A DNA stretch of 64,000 nucleotides from JAUZRW01 sp964549915. Its GTDB lineage: Bacteria > Chloroflexota > Anaerolineae > Aggregatilineales > Phototrophicaceae. This document shows positions 16,277 to 24,789 of this stretch, one piece after another. Made by a program: the position numbers and the translations under genes. The notes beneath the pieces are model-generated. The model searched no databases, was not told the DNA's origin, and saw only the letters and a list, made by a program, of their open reading frames with translations. Location: assembly GCA_964549915.1 (NCBI GenBank), contig CAZJWX010000012.1:23898-87897 (forward strand), written 5' to 3'. Positions within the stretch are counted from its first letter, which is position 1. The number at the start of each line of letters is the position of its first letter.

Positions 16277-19200
16277 TCAGGCTTCGTCGCTCTCCTGTTG
16301 CTCCGCCTCCCACTTCGCAACCGCTTCCAGCGCTTCCGGCGTACCAATCAGACGCAGGGCGGCGGCGAGATAGGGTCGGTCCTCATGTTCATCATCCATA
16401 TACTCGAATGCGACGACGAACATCCGGATGAGCCGCTCATCCTTGAATTCGCGGAATATGTGTTCAATCTCTACGCCGCTGATGCGCATGAGGGCGGCGG
16501 CAGTTGTGGAACTTACAGTTCCCGAAGTATAGGTATTGTGCTTTTCGTGGTCATTCAGCAGCGCATTTACAAGCTGGGGGATCGCTTCGTGCGAGTTCAT
16601 CGTGCCTAGCGCACAGGCGGCACTGCTGCGCACCAGGGGATTCTTGTCGTGCTCTACGACGTGCATCAGCGGTGCGATCGCCTGTGGTGCCCCCAATTTA
16701 CCCAATGCTTTGGCCACGTCGCTGCGCGTGTCATCGTTCGGATCGCGCTGTAAGGCATCGATCAAAGGTTCCATGGCCTGCTGCGCCTGCAAGTCGGCGA
16801 GGGCTTCGGCGGCACTGCTGCGTACAAATTCTCTACTCTCGTGCTGCAAGGCATCGATCAAAGGCTCAATGGCCTGCTGCGCGTTGAGCTTGGCCAGTGC
16901 CCGGGCAGCGCTGCTGCGCACATTGCTGCTCTTGGTCTGTTGTAAGGCCTGCAGCAGAGGTTCGATGACCTGTTCCGCTTTGAGGTCGGCGAGAGCCTCT
17001 GCGGCGCTTCCTCGCACTTCATCACGTTCATCATGTTGCAAGGCATGGATCAGCGGCTCAATGGCCTGCTGAGCTTTGAGTTTGCCCAGTGCTTTGGCAG
17101 CGTTGCTGCGTACACTATCATCCCTGTCATGTTGCAGGGCGTAGAGCAGTGGCTCAATGGCCTGCTGAGCACCCAATTGGCTCAATGCTTCGGCGGCGCT
17201 GCTGCGCACATATTTCCCTCGATCATGCTGTAAGGCTTTGAGCAACGGGATCACAGCTTGCTGTGCCTTCAGCTTGCCCAGGGCTTGCGCGGCACTGCTG
17301 CGTGCAAAATCCTCTCTCTCGTGTTCCAGTCGAGAGATCAGCGCCTCCACAGCCTCTTGCGCCCTCAGTGTACCGAGCGCTTCTGCGGCACTTCTGCGTA
17401 CGTCTTCATGTTCATCATGCTGCAAGGCATGGATCAGTGGTTCGATGGCTTGCTTTGCCTTCAGCATGCCCAGTGCGTCCGCAGCACTGACGCGCACCTC
17501 TTCATGTTCACCGCTTTGCAGCGCATGAATCAGCGGTTCGATAGCCTCCTGGAGCCTGAGCCTCCCAAGCTCCCTCGCAGCAGCCCCGATCACACGCCTG
17601 TCCGTGCTGGATTGCAGGGCATTCAGCAAAGTTTCGATGGCCTCTTGCGTGCGCAATTGAGCGAGTGCCCGTGCCGCACTGCTCCTCACGAAACCATAGC
17701 TATCCAGTTCGTCGCTCTGCAGCACAGTGACGATATCTGGAATGGCTTCCAGAGACTGCAAGCTCCCCAGTGCATCGACGATTGTAGAGCGGGCATACCA
17801 ATCGAGTTTCCTGTGCAGCGCTTCACGCAATGGGGCAGTCGCCCTGGGCGAATTCAACTGCGTCAGCCCTTCAGCCGCCGCACGAAGGATGTCTTCGTTA
17901 TGCTGCTGCAAACCAGTGATGTGTGCCTGGATTTCGTCGCCGCCAATTTCGCGAATTCGATCAATCCGTGTCTTGTACGTGTGGTCTTCCATGTACCGCG
18001 TTGCTAGCTCCTCGAGGATGCGCTCTTCTTCCGAGCGCAGGTAATCCCGTTCGACCTCGGTCAATTCCGGCTGCAACGTCTCCAGCATCGGGGCGACCTT
18101 GCTCAGACGCTCAGCAGGCCAGAGCATGTAATCGGGGCGTCCGGCAGCGTCCCATTCTGCGGCGGCGGCGCGTACTTGGCGCAGCAGCAGCAGGTCTTCG
18201 CGCACGGATTCAATCCATTCAGCCAGCCGCGCCCAACTGCGAAAGAGCGCCTCGTGGGCGATTTCGACGTAATTCTGCTGACCGTCCATCCCCGTTTGCA
18301 GCAGCCGGTTCCTCACCAGTGCATCTACCAGGGCACGGGCTTCTGGCGCGGTGGTCACCCGTTCCAGCGAGGTGCGGCGGCGCGTCGCTTCCCCCGTGTC
18401 GGGATCGATGCTCACCAACGGCAGGAAGACCGTGCCGAGCTGCTGCTGAACCGTCTCTGGCAATTGGCTGAAGACCGCTTCGCAGTGGGTGCCGATTGCC
18501 CCCTGTACTCCGCCGATTGTCTCATAGGCTGCGGATGTCAGGCGATTGCCCTCGCGCATCGCATACAGGCGCTCCAGCGTGAATTGTAGCAGCGGCAGCG
18601 CCCCCGCCTGTGCCATATCCTTCTCGCGCAACGCATAGATGATGTCTGCCACCAGCCCCGGATCAAAGGTCAGGCCGACATCCGGCAAACGGGCAGGCTT
18701 TTCGATGGCATCGCTCAGCTCGCGAATATTCATGGGCAGCACGGTCTTCTGATTCTCTTCGATGAGCGTTCCCAGTTGGGCGTAATTCATGGGATGCCCG
18801 TAGAAATCGGCGCGCATCGATAGCAGCACCAGTACTGTGCCGTCCGCCTCGGTGGCGGCATGGGTGATCAAACTGATGAACTGCTGCCGTTCGGCCTCGT
18901 CCCTGGTCAGCGTGAAGAGTTCCTCGAACTGGTCGATGTACAGCACCACCCGTTCGCCGATTTGCTTCGCCAATCGGTGCAGGTAGCGTCCGCCAGGGCT
19001 GTTGAGATCACCTTCAATGGAACTGAGGCTCTTGTCTGGAAGCACCTGGTAGAGAATATCTGCGAGTTTCTCTACGGGGTGTGTGCCTGGTACCATGCGC
19101 GGCAGGAAGTGCCAGTCAGGGTGCGCCTTCTTCAGCATTGGGATCAATCCCGCCATCACAACGCTGGATTTGCCCGCGCCGCTGGGTCCCAGGACGGCGA

Positions 19201-19783
19201 GGAAGCGCTGTCGTCCATCGCCGAGCCGTTCTTCTACGCGCTTCTTCAGGATGCTCACCAGGGCTTCTCGTCCGAAGAAATCTCTGGCATCGACTTCGTA
19301 GAATGCGACCAATCCCTTGTATGGATTGCGCCGCTGCGCCTCTGGCACCAATTGTGGTTCGGGTTCTTGTGGAACAGCAAGCTCTGGCTTTTCGCCACCC
19401 AGTGCCTTGATTAATTCTGCCAGTCCGAGGTTGTAATTCCCCCCGCGCATGTCGATATACTGGATTCTCGTTCGCTCAAGCGGCACGCAATCGATCCAGT
19501 TATCGCCACCCGCCCACACCGGGAAGATCTTGCGCTGGTAGGACTCGGCGTAGACGATTTCGCCCTGTACATACTCCGAGCTGTAGCTTTCCGGCGTAAC
19601 AACCCAGATGACCAGGTCGCAATCTTTGATCGCCTGTTTGATCGCTCGCTCCCAATTGGGCGTGCCCGTCGCCAATTCCTCATGGTCAATCCAATAGGAA
19701 ATGCCCGCATCATCCAGGCTGGCGCGTAAACGCTCTACGAAATGGTAATCTTTGCGTGCGTAGGAAATAAAGACATAGGACAT
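16277..19783 (-). CDS. TIR - nSTAND NTPase - HEAT repeat protein
   Basis: 1168 residues. Residues 1-~125 are a TIR domain (MSYVFISYARKDYHFVERL, IDHEELATG, and the putative NADase glutamate in VQGEIVYAES). Residues ~150-560 are a STAND-class NTPase of the nSTAND1 type: NPYKGLVAFYEVDARDFFGR, Walker A GPSGAGKSS at ~199-207, Walker B LYIDQFEE at ~282-289. Residues ~625-1080 hold about 14 HEAT/PBS-lyase repeats of ~32 residues (LKAQQAIEPLIHALQHD). Such proteins sense a trigger through repeats, oligomerise through the NTPase and fire a TIR NAD+-degrading effector; a defence or conflict role is inferred. The start at 19783 is chosen because a TATACT box at 19824-19829 would place the RNA start below the in-frame ATG at 19822. 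Confidence 0.88.
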   Translation of the reverse strand: MSYVFISYARKDYHFVERLRASLDDAGISYWIDHEELATGTPNWERAIKQAIKDCDLVIWVVTPESYSSEYVQGEIVYAESYQRKIFPVWAGGDNWIDCVPLERTRIQYIDMRGGNYNLGLAELIKALGGEKPELAVPQEPEPQLVPEAQRRNPYKGLVAFYEVDARDFFGREALVSILKKRVEERLGDGRQRFLAVLGPSGAGKSSVVMAGLIPMLKKAHPDWHFLPRMVPGTHPVEKLADILYQVLPDKSLSSIEGDLNSPGGRYLHRLAKQIGERVVLYIDQFEELFTLTRDEAERQQFISLITHAATEADGTVLVLLSMRADFYGHPMNYAQLGTLIEENQKTVLPMNIRELSDAIEKPARLPDVGLTFDPGLVADIIYALREKDMAQAGALPLLQFTLERLYAMREGNRLTSAAYETIGGVQGAIGTHCEAVFSQLPETVQQQLGTVFLPLVSIDPDTGEATRRRTSLERVTTAPEARALVDALVRNRLLQTGMDGQQNYVEIAHEALFRSWARLAEWIESVREDLLLLRQVRAAAAEWDAAGRPDYMLWPAERLSKVAPMLETLQPELTEVERDYLRSEEERILEELATRYMEDHTYKTRIDRIREIGGDEIQAHITGLQQHNEDILRAAAEGLTQLNSPRATAPLREALHRKLDWYARSTIVDALGSLQSLEAIPDIVTVLQSDELDSYGFVRSSAARALAQLRTQEAIETLLNALQSSTDRRVIGAAARELGRLRLQEAIEPLIHALQSGEHEEVRVSAADALGMLKAKQAIEPLIHALQHDEHEDVRRSAAEALGTLRAQEAVEALISRLEHEREDFARSSAAQALGKLKAQQAVIPLLKALQHDRGKYVRSSAAEALSQLGAQQAIEPLLYALQHDRDDSVRSNAAKALGKLKAQQAIEPLIHALQHDERDEVRGSAAEALADLKAEQVIEPLLQALQQTKSSNVRSSAARALAKLNAQQAIEPLIDALQHESREFVRSSAAEALADLQAQQAMEPLIDALQRDPNDDTRSDVAKALGKLGAPQAIAPLMHVVEHDKNPLVRSSAACALGTMNSHEAIPQLVNALLNDHEKHNTYTSGTVSSTTAAALMRISGVEIEHIFREFKDERLIRMFVVAFEYMDDEHEDRPYLAAALRLIGTPEALEAVAKWEAEQQESDEA

Positions 19784-19823
19784 GGCAACCCCAGTACCCA
19801 CAAGAACTCCGAGCTGTGCCATT

Positions 19824-19829
19824 AGTATA
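19824..19829 (-). promoter_or_regulatory. Candidate -10 element for the TIR-STAND gene
   Basis: TATACT on the minus strand, 40 bp before the ATG at 19783. The implied leader is about 34 nt. The -35 match is poor. Confidence 0.35.
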
Positions 19830-19931
19830 GCCGATTTTTGCCGTCTTCCCCTATAAATTGAGGGACACAGCGGACGCTGAACCCGGTACAATAGAAACAG
19901 CGCAACGTGTTTGCAAAGGATGTGCCTCGCC

Positions 19932-21020
19932 ATGAAACCTGACCGCACCACACTGCTCTTCCTGGGCTTCTTGCTGGTGATCGGCGTTCTCTTCGGCCTC
20001 AATTTCCTCGTCACGCGGCAAGAGCCGGAAGCCATTGCCGTCGTGGTCGATCCGCTGGCGGAAAGCTGGGTGCGTGCCGCTGCTGCGGAATACAACGCCA
20101 GCAACCCCATCATCAATAACACGACGCGGGTGCGGGTGGACATCGCCAGCATCAATGACCTGGATGTCTGGCGTGATGGAGTCAGTTGGAGCGCGATGGA
20201 TCATCCTGCTGCCTGGGTCCCGTCGTCGAGCCTCTCTGTGGAGTACTCCTCGCTGCCGCTGGCAGTCGTGGCGGAGTCGCTGGCGCGGACGCCCCTGGTC
20301 TGGGGTGGCTTCGCGAACCGAGTCGCGGTCATCACGCAAGATGGTGAGCGCCCCTTCGAGTGGGAAGCCGTGCAGCAAACGGCGGGTGCACAAACCTGGT
20401 CGGCGCTGGGAGCTAGCGGCGGCAACGTCAATATGGCGATTCACTGGCCCAGCAGCTCAATGGCGGGGGTGGGTGCGCTCCTGAGCGCCGCCGCCAACGT
20501 CGAAGGGACAGACATTGTGCAACGCGCCTTCGTTCGAAGCACCGAATTTACCACCTGGTTCGATCCAATTCGCGCCAGTGTGGTCAATTCACAGCGCATG
20601 GGGGGCGATCCGGCGCAGGTGCTGGCCTCGCGCGGCACGGCACAGGGGGATTTCGGCCTGCTCCCAGAAGCGAACTGGCTCAGCAACCTTTCCGGCCTGA
20701 CGAATGACGGCTTCGTCTTCGCCTATCCTGCCTATCAATTTGTGCTGGATTTCCCGCTGCTGCGGTGGGACGATGCCCGGGTGACGAGCTTCGAAGAAGC
20801 GGCGGTGCGAGATTTTGCCGCCTTCTTGCTGGGCGAGCGAGGGCAGGCGCTGGCGCTGGAGGCTGGCTTGCGTCCAGCAGATAGCGAACCAACCGAAGAT
20901 GCCGCGCTTTTCACAGCAGCGCAAGCCTATGGCATCGAACTGGAACCGGATTACGGGCTGGCGGTGCTGCCCGAATCACGGGAGGCAATCAATGCCCTGC
21001 TGCGTCTGTTAGAACCCTGA
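19932..21020 (+). CDS. Membrane-anchored substrate-binding-like protein
   Basis: 362 residues. An N-terminal membrane anchor or uncleaved signal (LLFLGFLLVIGVLFGLNFLV) is followed by a type-2 periplasmic-binding-protein-like chain: VVVDPLAESWVRAAAAEYNA, WVPSSSLSVEYSS, PLVWGGFANR, AIHWPSSSMAGVGALLSAA. This resembles solute-binding domains attached to von Willebrand-factor-type proteins in Chloroflexota and relatives; the ligand is unknown. No ABC permease is next to it. The ATG at 19932 is used; one at 19920 is in frame. A TACAAT box lies at 19887-19892. It is divergent from the TIR-STAND gene. Confidence 0.7.
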   Translation: MKPDRTTLLFLGFLLVIGVLFGLNFLVTRQEPEAIAVVVDPLAESWVRAAAAEYNASNPIINNTTRVRVDIASINDLDVWRDGVSWSAMDHPAAWVPSSSLSVEYSSLPLAVVAESLARTPLVWGGFANRVAVITQDGERPFEWEAVQQTAGAQTWSALGASGGNVNMAIHWPSSSMAGVGALLSAAANVEGTDIVQRAFVRSTEFTTWFDPIRASVVNSQRMGGDPAQVLASRGTAQGDFGLLPEANWLSNLSGLTNDGFVFAYPAYQFVLDFPLLRWDDARVTSFEEAAVRDFAAFLLGERGQALALEAGLRPADSEPTEDAALFTAAQAYGIELEPDYGLAVLPESREAINALLRLLEP

Positions 21021-21114
21021 AATACGGTATAGGTAGAGAGTACTTGTTGCTCAATTTTCACAATCGAACGTCAATGGCTTATGATATGGTAAAGCCAGGA
21101 ACGAGGAATCAGGG

Positions 21115-21573
21115 ATGAGTTACGAACCAAACGAACAGCCCGATGTGCAGCAATTCTTGCACCAGTGGCATTTCACAGAAAAATCTGCGGAGCGCATGGC
21201 GGGAATCTTGCTGATCTTCGCGGCGGCGGCAGTGGTCGCGCTAGAAACGGCTGGCGACGAGTTCACGGTGTTGGCGGCGGCATTCATGGTCGCTGCTGGG
21301 CTGACGCTGCTCTTGCGCAGCCGTCGTCCTGCACAGGAGCGCAACGGCCTGCGTTTCACCGATGTCGATCAACAACGCAGCCGGGCGTATCTGGCGGCGG
21401 CGGGGGCGCTCACGGCGCTCTCGATGGGGGCGTTCAGCGCACGTCCCTTGCTGCTGATTGGCAGTTTCTTGCTTGGCATCCTCGCCGGGTGGTATTTCTG
21501 GCGTGCACGCAAGGTGCAGCAATACGACTCGCTGCTTCAGGCATCAACCACCACAGATGAAACGGAACCATGA
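21115..21573 (+). CDS. Small membrane protein, four helices
   Basis: 152 residues with a hydrophilic N-terminus containing QQFLHQWHF and two hydrophobic pairs (MAGILLIFAAAAVVAL..., LTALSMGAFSARPLLLIGSFLLGILAGW). AGGAATCAGGG precedes the ATG. The N-terminal QFLxxW pattern recurs in the next gene (EQFLQEW), suggesting the two are distant paralogues in one operon with a 34-bp gap. Function unknown. Confidence 0.7.
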   Translation: MSYEPNEQPDVQQFLHQWHFTEKSAERMAGILLIFAAAAVVALETAGDEFTVLAAAFMVAAGLTLLLRSRRPAQERNGLRFTDVDQQRSRAYLAAAGALTALSMGAFSARPLLLIGSFLLGILAGWYFWRARKVQQYDSLLQASTTTDETEP

Positions 21574-21607
21574 CCGAAACGGAGCCAACGGAGGGAGCCA
21601 GGGGGAT

Positions 21608-22051
21608 ATGGTGGAACAAGAGCAGTTCTTGCAGGAATGGGCAGCCGCTGAAACGCTGTTTCTGCGCGTGATCGGCGTCGCTTTGATCGTCATCGGCATC
21701 ATCACAGTGCCGATGGGGTTGCTGCGCAGCCCGTACCAGGAAGTTTTCATCCAGTTCATCAACCTGATCCTGAGCCTCGTCATCATCGCGAGCGGTGCTT
21801 TGGCCCTGGTCTTCTCCCGGCGCAGCAATCGAGTGAAGCGCATGACCGAAGAAGCCGCCATGCAGCAGGTTGGGCGCACGGTAGTTGGCGCCGTCTTGAT
21901 CGGCTTGTTGGGCTTCTTCTTCGCGCTGGATATGCTCAGCGGCGGTTGGGGAATGGCATTGGTGGGGCTGGTCTTTCTGGTGACGGCAGGCTGGGGATTT
22001 TTCCGCGCCTATCGCATCCGTCAATTCCACCGCCTGCAACGAAAATCCTGA
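21608..22051 (+). CDS. Small membrane protein, paralogue-like neighbour
   Basis: 147 residues, about four membrane helices (VIGVALIVIGIITVPMGLL, INLILSLVIIASGALALVF, VVGAVLIGLLGFFFALDML, MALVGLVFLVTAGWGFF). The ATG at 21608 has GGAGG and AGGGGG upstream and is preferred over the long in-frame extension that overlaps the preceding gene. Function unknown. Confidence 0.7.
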   Translation: MVEQEQFLQEWAAAETLFLRVIGVALIVIGIITVPMGLLRSPYQEVFIQFINLILSLVIIASGALALVFSRRSNRVKRMTEEAAMQQVGRTVVGAVLIGLLGFFFALDMLSGGWGMALVGLVFLVTAGWGFFRAYRIRQFHRLQRKS

Positions 22052-22072
22052 GCAGCATCGGGCGCAAAACCC

Positions 22073-22101
22073 TTGACTTCAACCGCCGGCATGAGTAGTA
22101 T
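22073..22101 (+). promoter_or_regulatory. Promoter of tRNA-Arg
   Basis: TTGACT and TAGTAT with 17-bp spacing, ending 13 bp before the mature tRNA start. This is the best sigma-70-like promoter in the window. Confidence 0.65.
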
Positions 22102-22114
22102 GTAGCGTACATAC

Positions 22115-22188
22115 GTACCTGTAGCTCAGCGGATTAGAGCATTGGTCTACGGAACCAAGGGTCGGGGGTTCGAATCCCTCCAGGTACG
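22115..22188 (+). tRNA. tRNA-Arg (anticodon ACG)
   Basis: A complete cloverleaf of 74 nt. The acceptor arm is GTACCTG / CAGGTAC, D-stem GCTC / GAGC, anticodon stem TTGGT / ACCAA with loop CTACGGA (anticodon ACG), T-stem GGGGG / CCCTC with loop TTCGAAT. CCA is not encoded. A34 is normally edited to inosine in this tRNA. Confidence 0.97.
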
Positions 22189-22193
22189 CACCC

Positions 22194-22219
22194 AAACCAG
22201 TCACTGCGCTGGTTTTTTG
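22194..22219 (+). terminator. Rho-independent terminator of tRNA-Arg
   Basis: Arms AACCAG / CTGGTT separated by 8 nt, followed directly by a run of T. Confidence 0.85.
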
Positions 22220-22358
22220 TTTTCTCACCCTCTGACTCTGTGAAAGACTTCCAGCTCTTCGCGGCCTATTGCTACGCCCCGGGTGGAGAGGAAGTCAATG
22301 ATTTCTGGCTTCGTTCACGCTGAAATTCCTTGTACGTCCATTATGGTCATGTATGAAG

Positions 22359-23318
22359 CTACGTGTCGTAGTGTTGTAGCAATAGACCCAGCCATTTCCG
22401 TACTTCGTCCCGTAGTTCTGGTGGATCCACAATCTCGATTCGGTCACCCATCGCCATTACGACCATGCGCGCTTCCTGCATTGCGCCCAGACTGAGCGTA
22501 AGCGCTGTCCACCCTTGTTGGTCGGCTGGTTCAACCTGTGCACCATACGCCTCAGACAGGTAGCGTGTCACACCGGGGTTGTCCGGCGCAACGAGTAACT
22601 TGAGGTTATAACGCGGATTTGATGCCTCGTAGCGGCGTGTACTTTCTCTCCAGTAATCGGCGAGATCGAATGACGGAGATCGCTCGAAGGTTTCGTCAAG
22701 CAATTTCAGTGACTTGAACCGTGAGACACGAAACGTTCGCATGTCGCCCTCATCCGTCCTGGCGACCAGATACCAGATGTCCAGTTTGGCGACGACGCCA
22801 TAGGGAGAGATCACCCGCTCCGAGAGCGTGGCATCGCCCCGCAGATAACGGAGCCATATCTTGCGATCCTCAAAGACTGCTTGCAGCAGCAGTGGCATCC
22901 ACTGACTGACATCTCGCTGATAAAACCATTGCGAGGAGTCAAAGTGAATACGCTGACGCATCCGTTCTGCCTCATTTCGATAACGGTGTGGCAGCGCGGC
23001 CAGCAGTTTGAGCAGGGCGTTCTCTATCGCATTGTCTAAGCCAATATATGCTATCGGACCCTCCATGCCGTAAATAAACAACGATTGCACTTCTTCGCGA
23101 CCCAGGCTGTTCAATGAAATTCGATATTGTTTGTCGAGATAGATGCCGCCGCTCCGTCCATCTTGTGTATAAATGGGTACGCCAGCCAGATCCAACGCTT
23201 CAATGTCACGATAGATGGTCCGTTTAGACACTTGCAACGCCTCAGCTAATTCCTGGGCAGTCATTCGTCCTCTGGATTGGAGCAAAAACATGAGTGAGAG
23301 CAGGCGATTGGCACGCAT
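22359..23318 (-). CDS. YafY-type HTH/WYL transcriptional regulator
   Basis: 319 residues. An N-terminal HTH (MTAQELAEALQVSKRTIYRD) is followed by a central WYL domain (IWLRYLRGDATLSERVISPYG; the W-Y-L motif appears as WYLVAR) and a C-terminal WCX-like extension. Such regulators sense nucleotide-like or other ligands and often control the adjacent gene. The ATG at 23318 begins MRANRLLSLMFLLQ, the classic start of this family, so the upstream extension was dropped. It is divergent from the VOC gene with 107 bp between, containing a candidate operator. Confidence 0.9.
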   Translation of the reverse strand: MRANRLLSLMFLLQSRGRMTAQELAEALQVSKRTIYRDIEALDLAGVPIYTQDGRSGGIYLDKQYRISLNSLGREEVQSLFIYGMEGPIAYIGLDNAIENALLKLLAALPHRYRNEAERMRQRIHFDSSQWFYQRDVSQWMPLLLQAVFEDRKIWLRYLRGDATLSERVISPYGVVAKLDIWYLVARTDEGDMRTFRVSRFKSLKLLDETFERSPSFDLADYWRESTRRYEASNPRYNLKLLVAPDNPGVTRYLSEAYGAQVEPADQQGWTALTLSLGAMQEARMVVMAMGDRIEIVDPPELRDEVRKWLGLLLQHYDT

Positions 23319-23362
23319 CACAATTCCCCTGGGAAATTTCTGGCACCCCTCAGGATAAACGA

Positions 23363-23377
23363 TGACAGGGGATGTCA
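23363..23377. promoter_or_regulatory. Candidate operator between the WYL regulator and the VOC gene
   Basis: Inverted repeat TGACA / TGTCA with a 5-bp spacer in the middle of the divergent intergenic region, close to a TGATAA -10-like box for the VOC gene. Its binding by the WYL regulator is inferred from position only. Confidence 0.35.
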
Positions 23378-23425
23378 GCGAATCATGATAAGCTGAAACC
23401 GTGTCAGAAAAATAGGAGTACGGCA

Positions 23426-23785
23426 ATGAATGTTGTGTGGGTCGAAGTGCCGGTGAGTGACATCAAGCGGGCGGCCAGGTTCTATGGCGCATTGTTCGAT
23501 CAGCAATTGGAAACGGTGGAATATGATGGGCGCAAGTTCGCGACCATGAAAGTATCTGAAGGGCAGGTGGGGTTGTCGCTCAATCAGTTTGAAGGCTTCG
23601 CCCCCAGCCCCAACGGCCCCCTGGTTTACCTGAATGCTGGAGCACGTTTTGATGATCTCCTGGCTTTGGTAGAAAAAGAGGGTGGCAAAGTGGTGATCCC
23701 ACGCAGTGCGATGAGCGAAACAACGGTATTTGCCACCTTCATCGATAGCGAAGGCAATACACTTGCGCTTTACGCAGGCGTGTAG
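23426..23785 (+). CDS. VOC (glyoxalase/bleomycin-resistance fold) protein
   Basis: 119 residues. MNVVWVEVPVSDIKRAARFY is the classic first beta-alpha unit of VOC proteins; DSEGNTLALYAGV closes the second module. The fold binds a metal and acts on glyoxals, aromatics or antibiotics; substrate unknown. AGGAG lies 8 nt before the ATG at 23426. Divergent from, and probably controlled by, the WYL regulator. Confidence 0.85.
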   Translation: MNVVWVEVPVSDIKRAARFYGALFDQQLETVEYDGRKFATMKVSEGQVGLSLNQFEGFAPSPNGPLVYLNAGARFDDLLALVEKEGGKVVIPRSAMSETTVFATFIDSEGNTLALYAGV

Positions 23786-23870
23786 ATGATGAGATTAACG
23801 GGTTCTGCCTGATATGACCCCTTTGCTTCTACTGAACACGATCAGTGACCAGATCAGCGGAGGTTGAAAT

Positions 23871-24284
23871 ATGGTCTACACCAACACATTCATACAAATC
23901 GCACCAGATTCGGATGCCACCGCAGGGGTTATTCCTGATTCCAATCGAAAGACCACGCCCATTCACGTCATAGAGTATCGTCTGCTTTCACAGAAACCCT
24001 ACCATTTCGACCATGAGGGCCTCATTTTTGAGGTCTATCTCATTCGTCAGGGAATTTCGGACGAAGAGCGGACGATACGCGGAGATGTGATCCGTGCCGA
24101 ACTGTTCAAGAAGGAACATCCGTGCCTGCGGGCGTCCGCGCTGACAAAGCGGTATGGTTGGGGTGCTCACTATGACGAAAATGGGAAAATCGCACTGTAT
24201 GCGGTCGGCTCGGCTGAATACAAACAGCTTGCGGAAACTGCACTGAACCAACTCTTTGCCATGAGAAGTAAGCGCAAGGAATGA
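23871..24284 (+). CDS. DUF6157 family protein
   Basis: 137 residues. NTFIQIAPDSDATAGVIP, LIFEVYLIRQG, PCLRASALTKRYGWGAHYDE and the C-terminal AMRSKRKE are hallmarks of this small conserved family found in many soil bacteria. The function is unknown. It stands 85 bp after the VOC gene. Confidence 0.8.
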   Translation: MVYTNTFIQIAPDSDATAGVIPDSNRKTTPIHVIEYRLLSQKPYHFDHEGLIFEVYLIRQGISDEERTIRGDVIRAELFKKEHPCLRASALTKRYGWGAHYDENGKIALYAVGSAEYKQLAETALNQLFAMRSKRKE

Positions 24285-24317
24285 GTATCAGTGTGACGGT
24301 GATTAGCCCGACGATGT

Positions 24318-24408
24318 GACCGAGCGCTCCAGGTGCTGGCAGCTTCGAGTGGTGGACGTTGGCACGTGATGCAGTGCGATGTGTGTGTGGCTGACAGGCA
24401 CACCGCAG
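24318..24408 (+). repeat. Direct repeat DR91, copy 1
   Basis: About 91 bp beginning GACCGAGCGC and ending CACACCGCAG, nearly identical to 26767-26859 in the same orientation (a few substitutions and a 2-bp insertion in the second copy). The pair brackets the metallo-beta-lactamase and MerR genes. Confidence 0.85.
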
Positions 24409-24789
24409 CGCGTGCCCGTAAAGGGTTCACGAGTCACTTTGACCAGCAGCACAGGCTGCCAGTCCAGGTCGGGAAGATTGGGCATGAGATTCACTTTCGA
24501 TTGTGTCGGACAGGGCGGTTTAACGGGTAAAACCGGAGGGCGATTTGGGTTTAATCCGGTCTAACATCAGGCGGATTGCTTGTGAGCATGAACGACATCG
24601 AGGAAGCCATCGTCAAAAATTAACGGAATATGAAAAACATGCAACGCGGCTTGACCTTCACATTATGTGAACCTGCATCCTGAAAACCGCGAAGTACTCG
24701 TTGTCATCCAAATGTGATGTTCGAATGCGAGCGAGAAAATTCGCGGACAGACGTTTGACGAGACTGAATGTACCAGGAGAAGAAACACG
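24409..24789. other. Non-coding stretch after DR91 copy 1
   Basis: Short open frames here have no start signal or recognisable product. An AGGAG ribosome site for the next gene lies at its end. I see no hairpin or RNA gene. Confidence 0.5.

Noticed and set aside
16277..19783. CRISPR-like regular repeats between 16.5 and 17.9 kb
   Set aside because: The ~96-bp periodicity comes from HEAT repeat codons within one gene; the units are not identical and there are no unique spacers.
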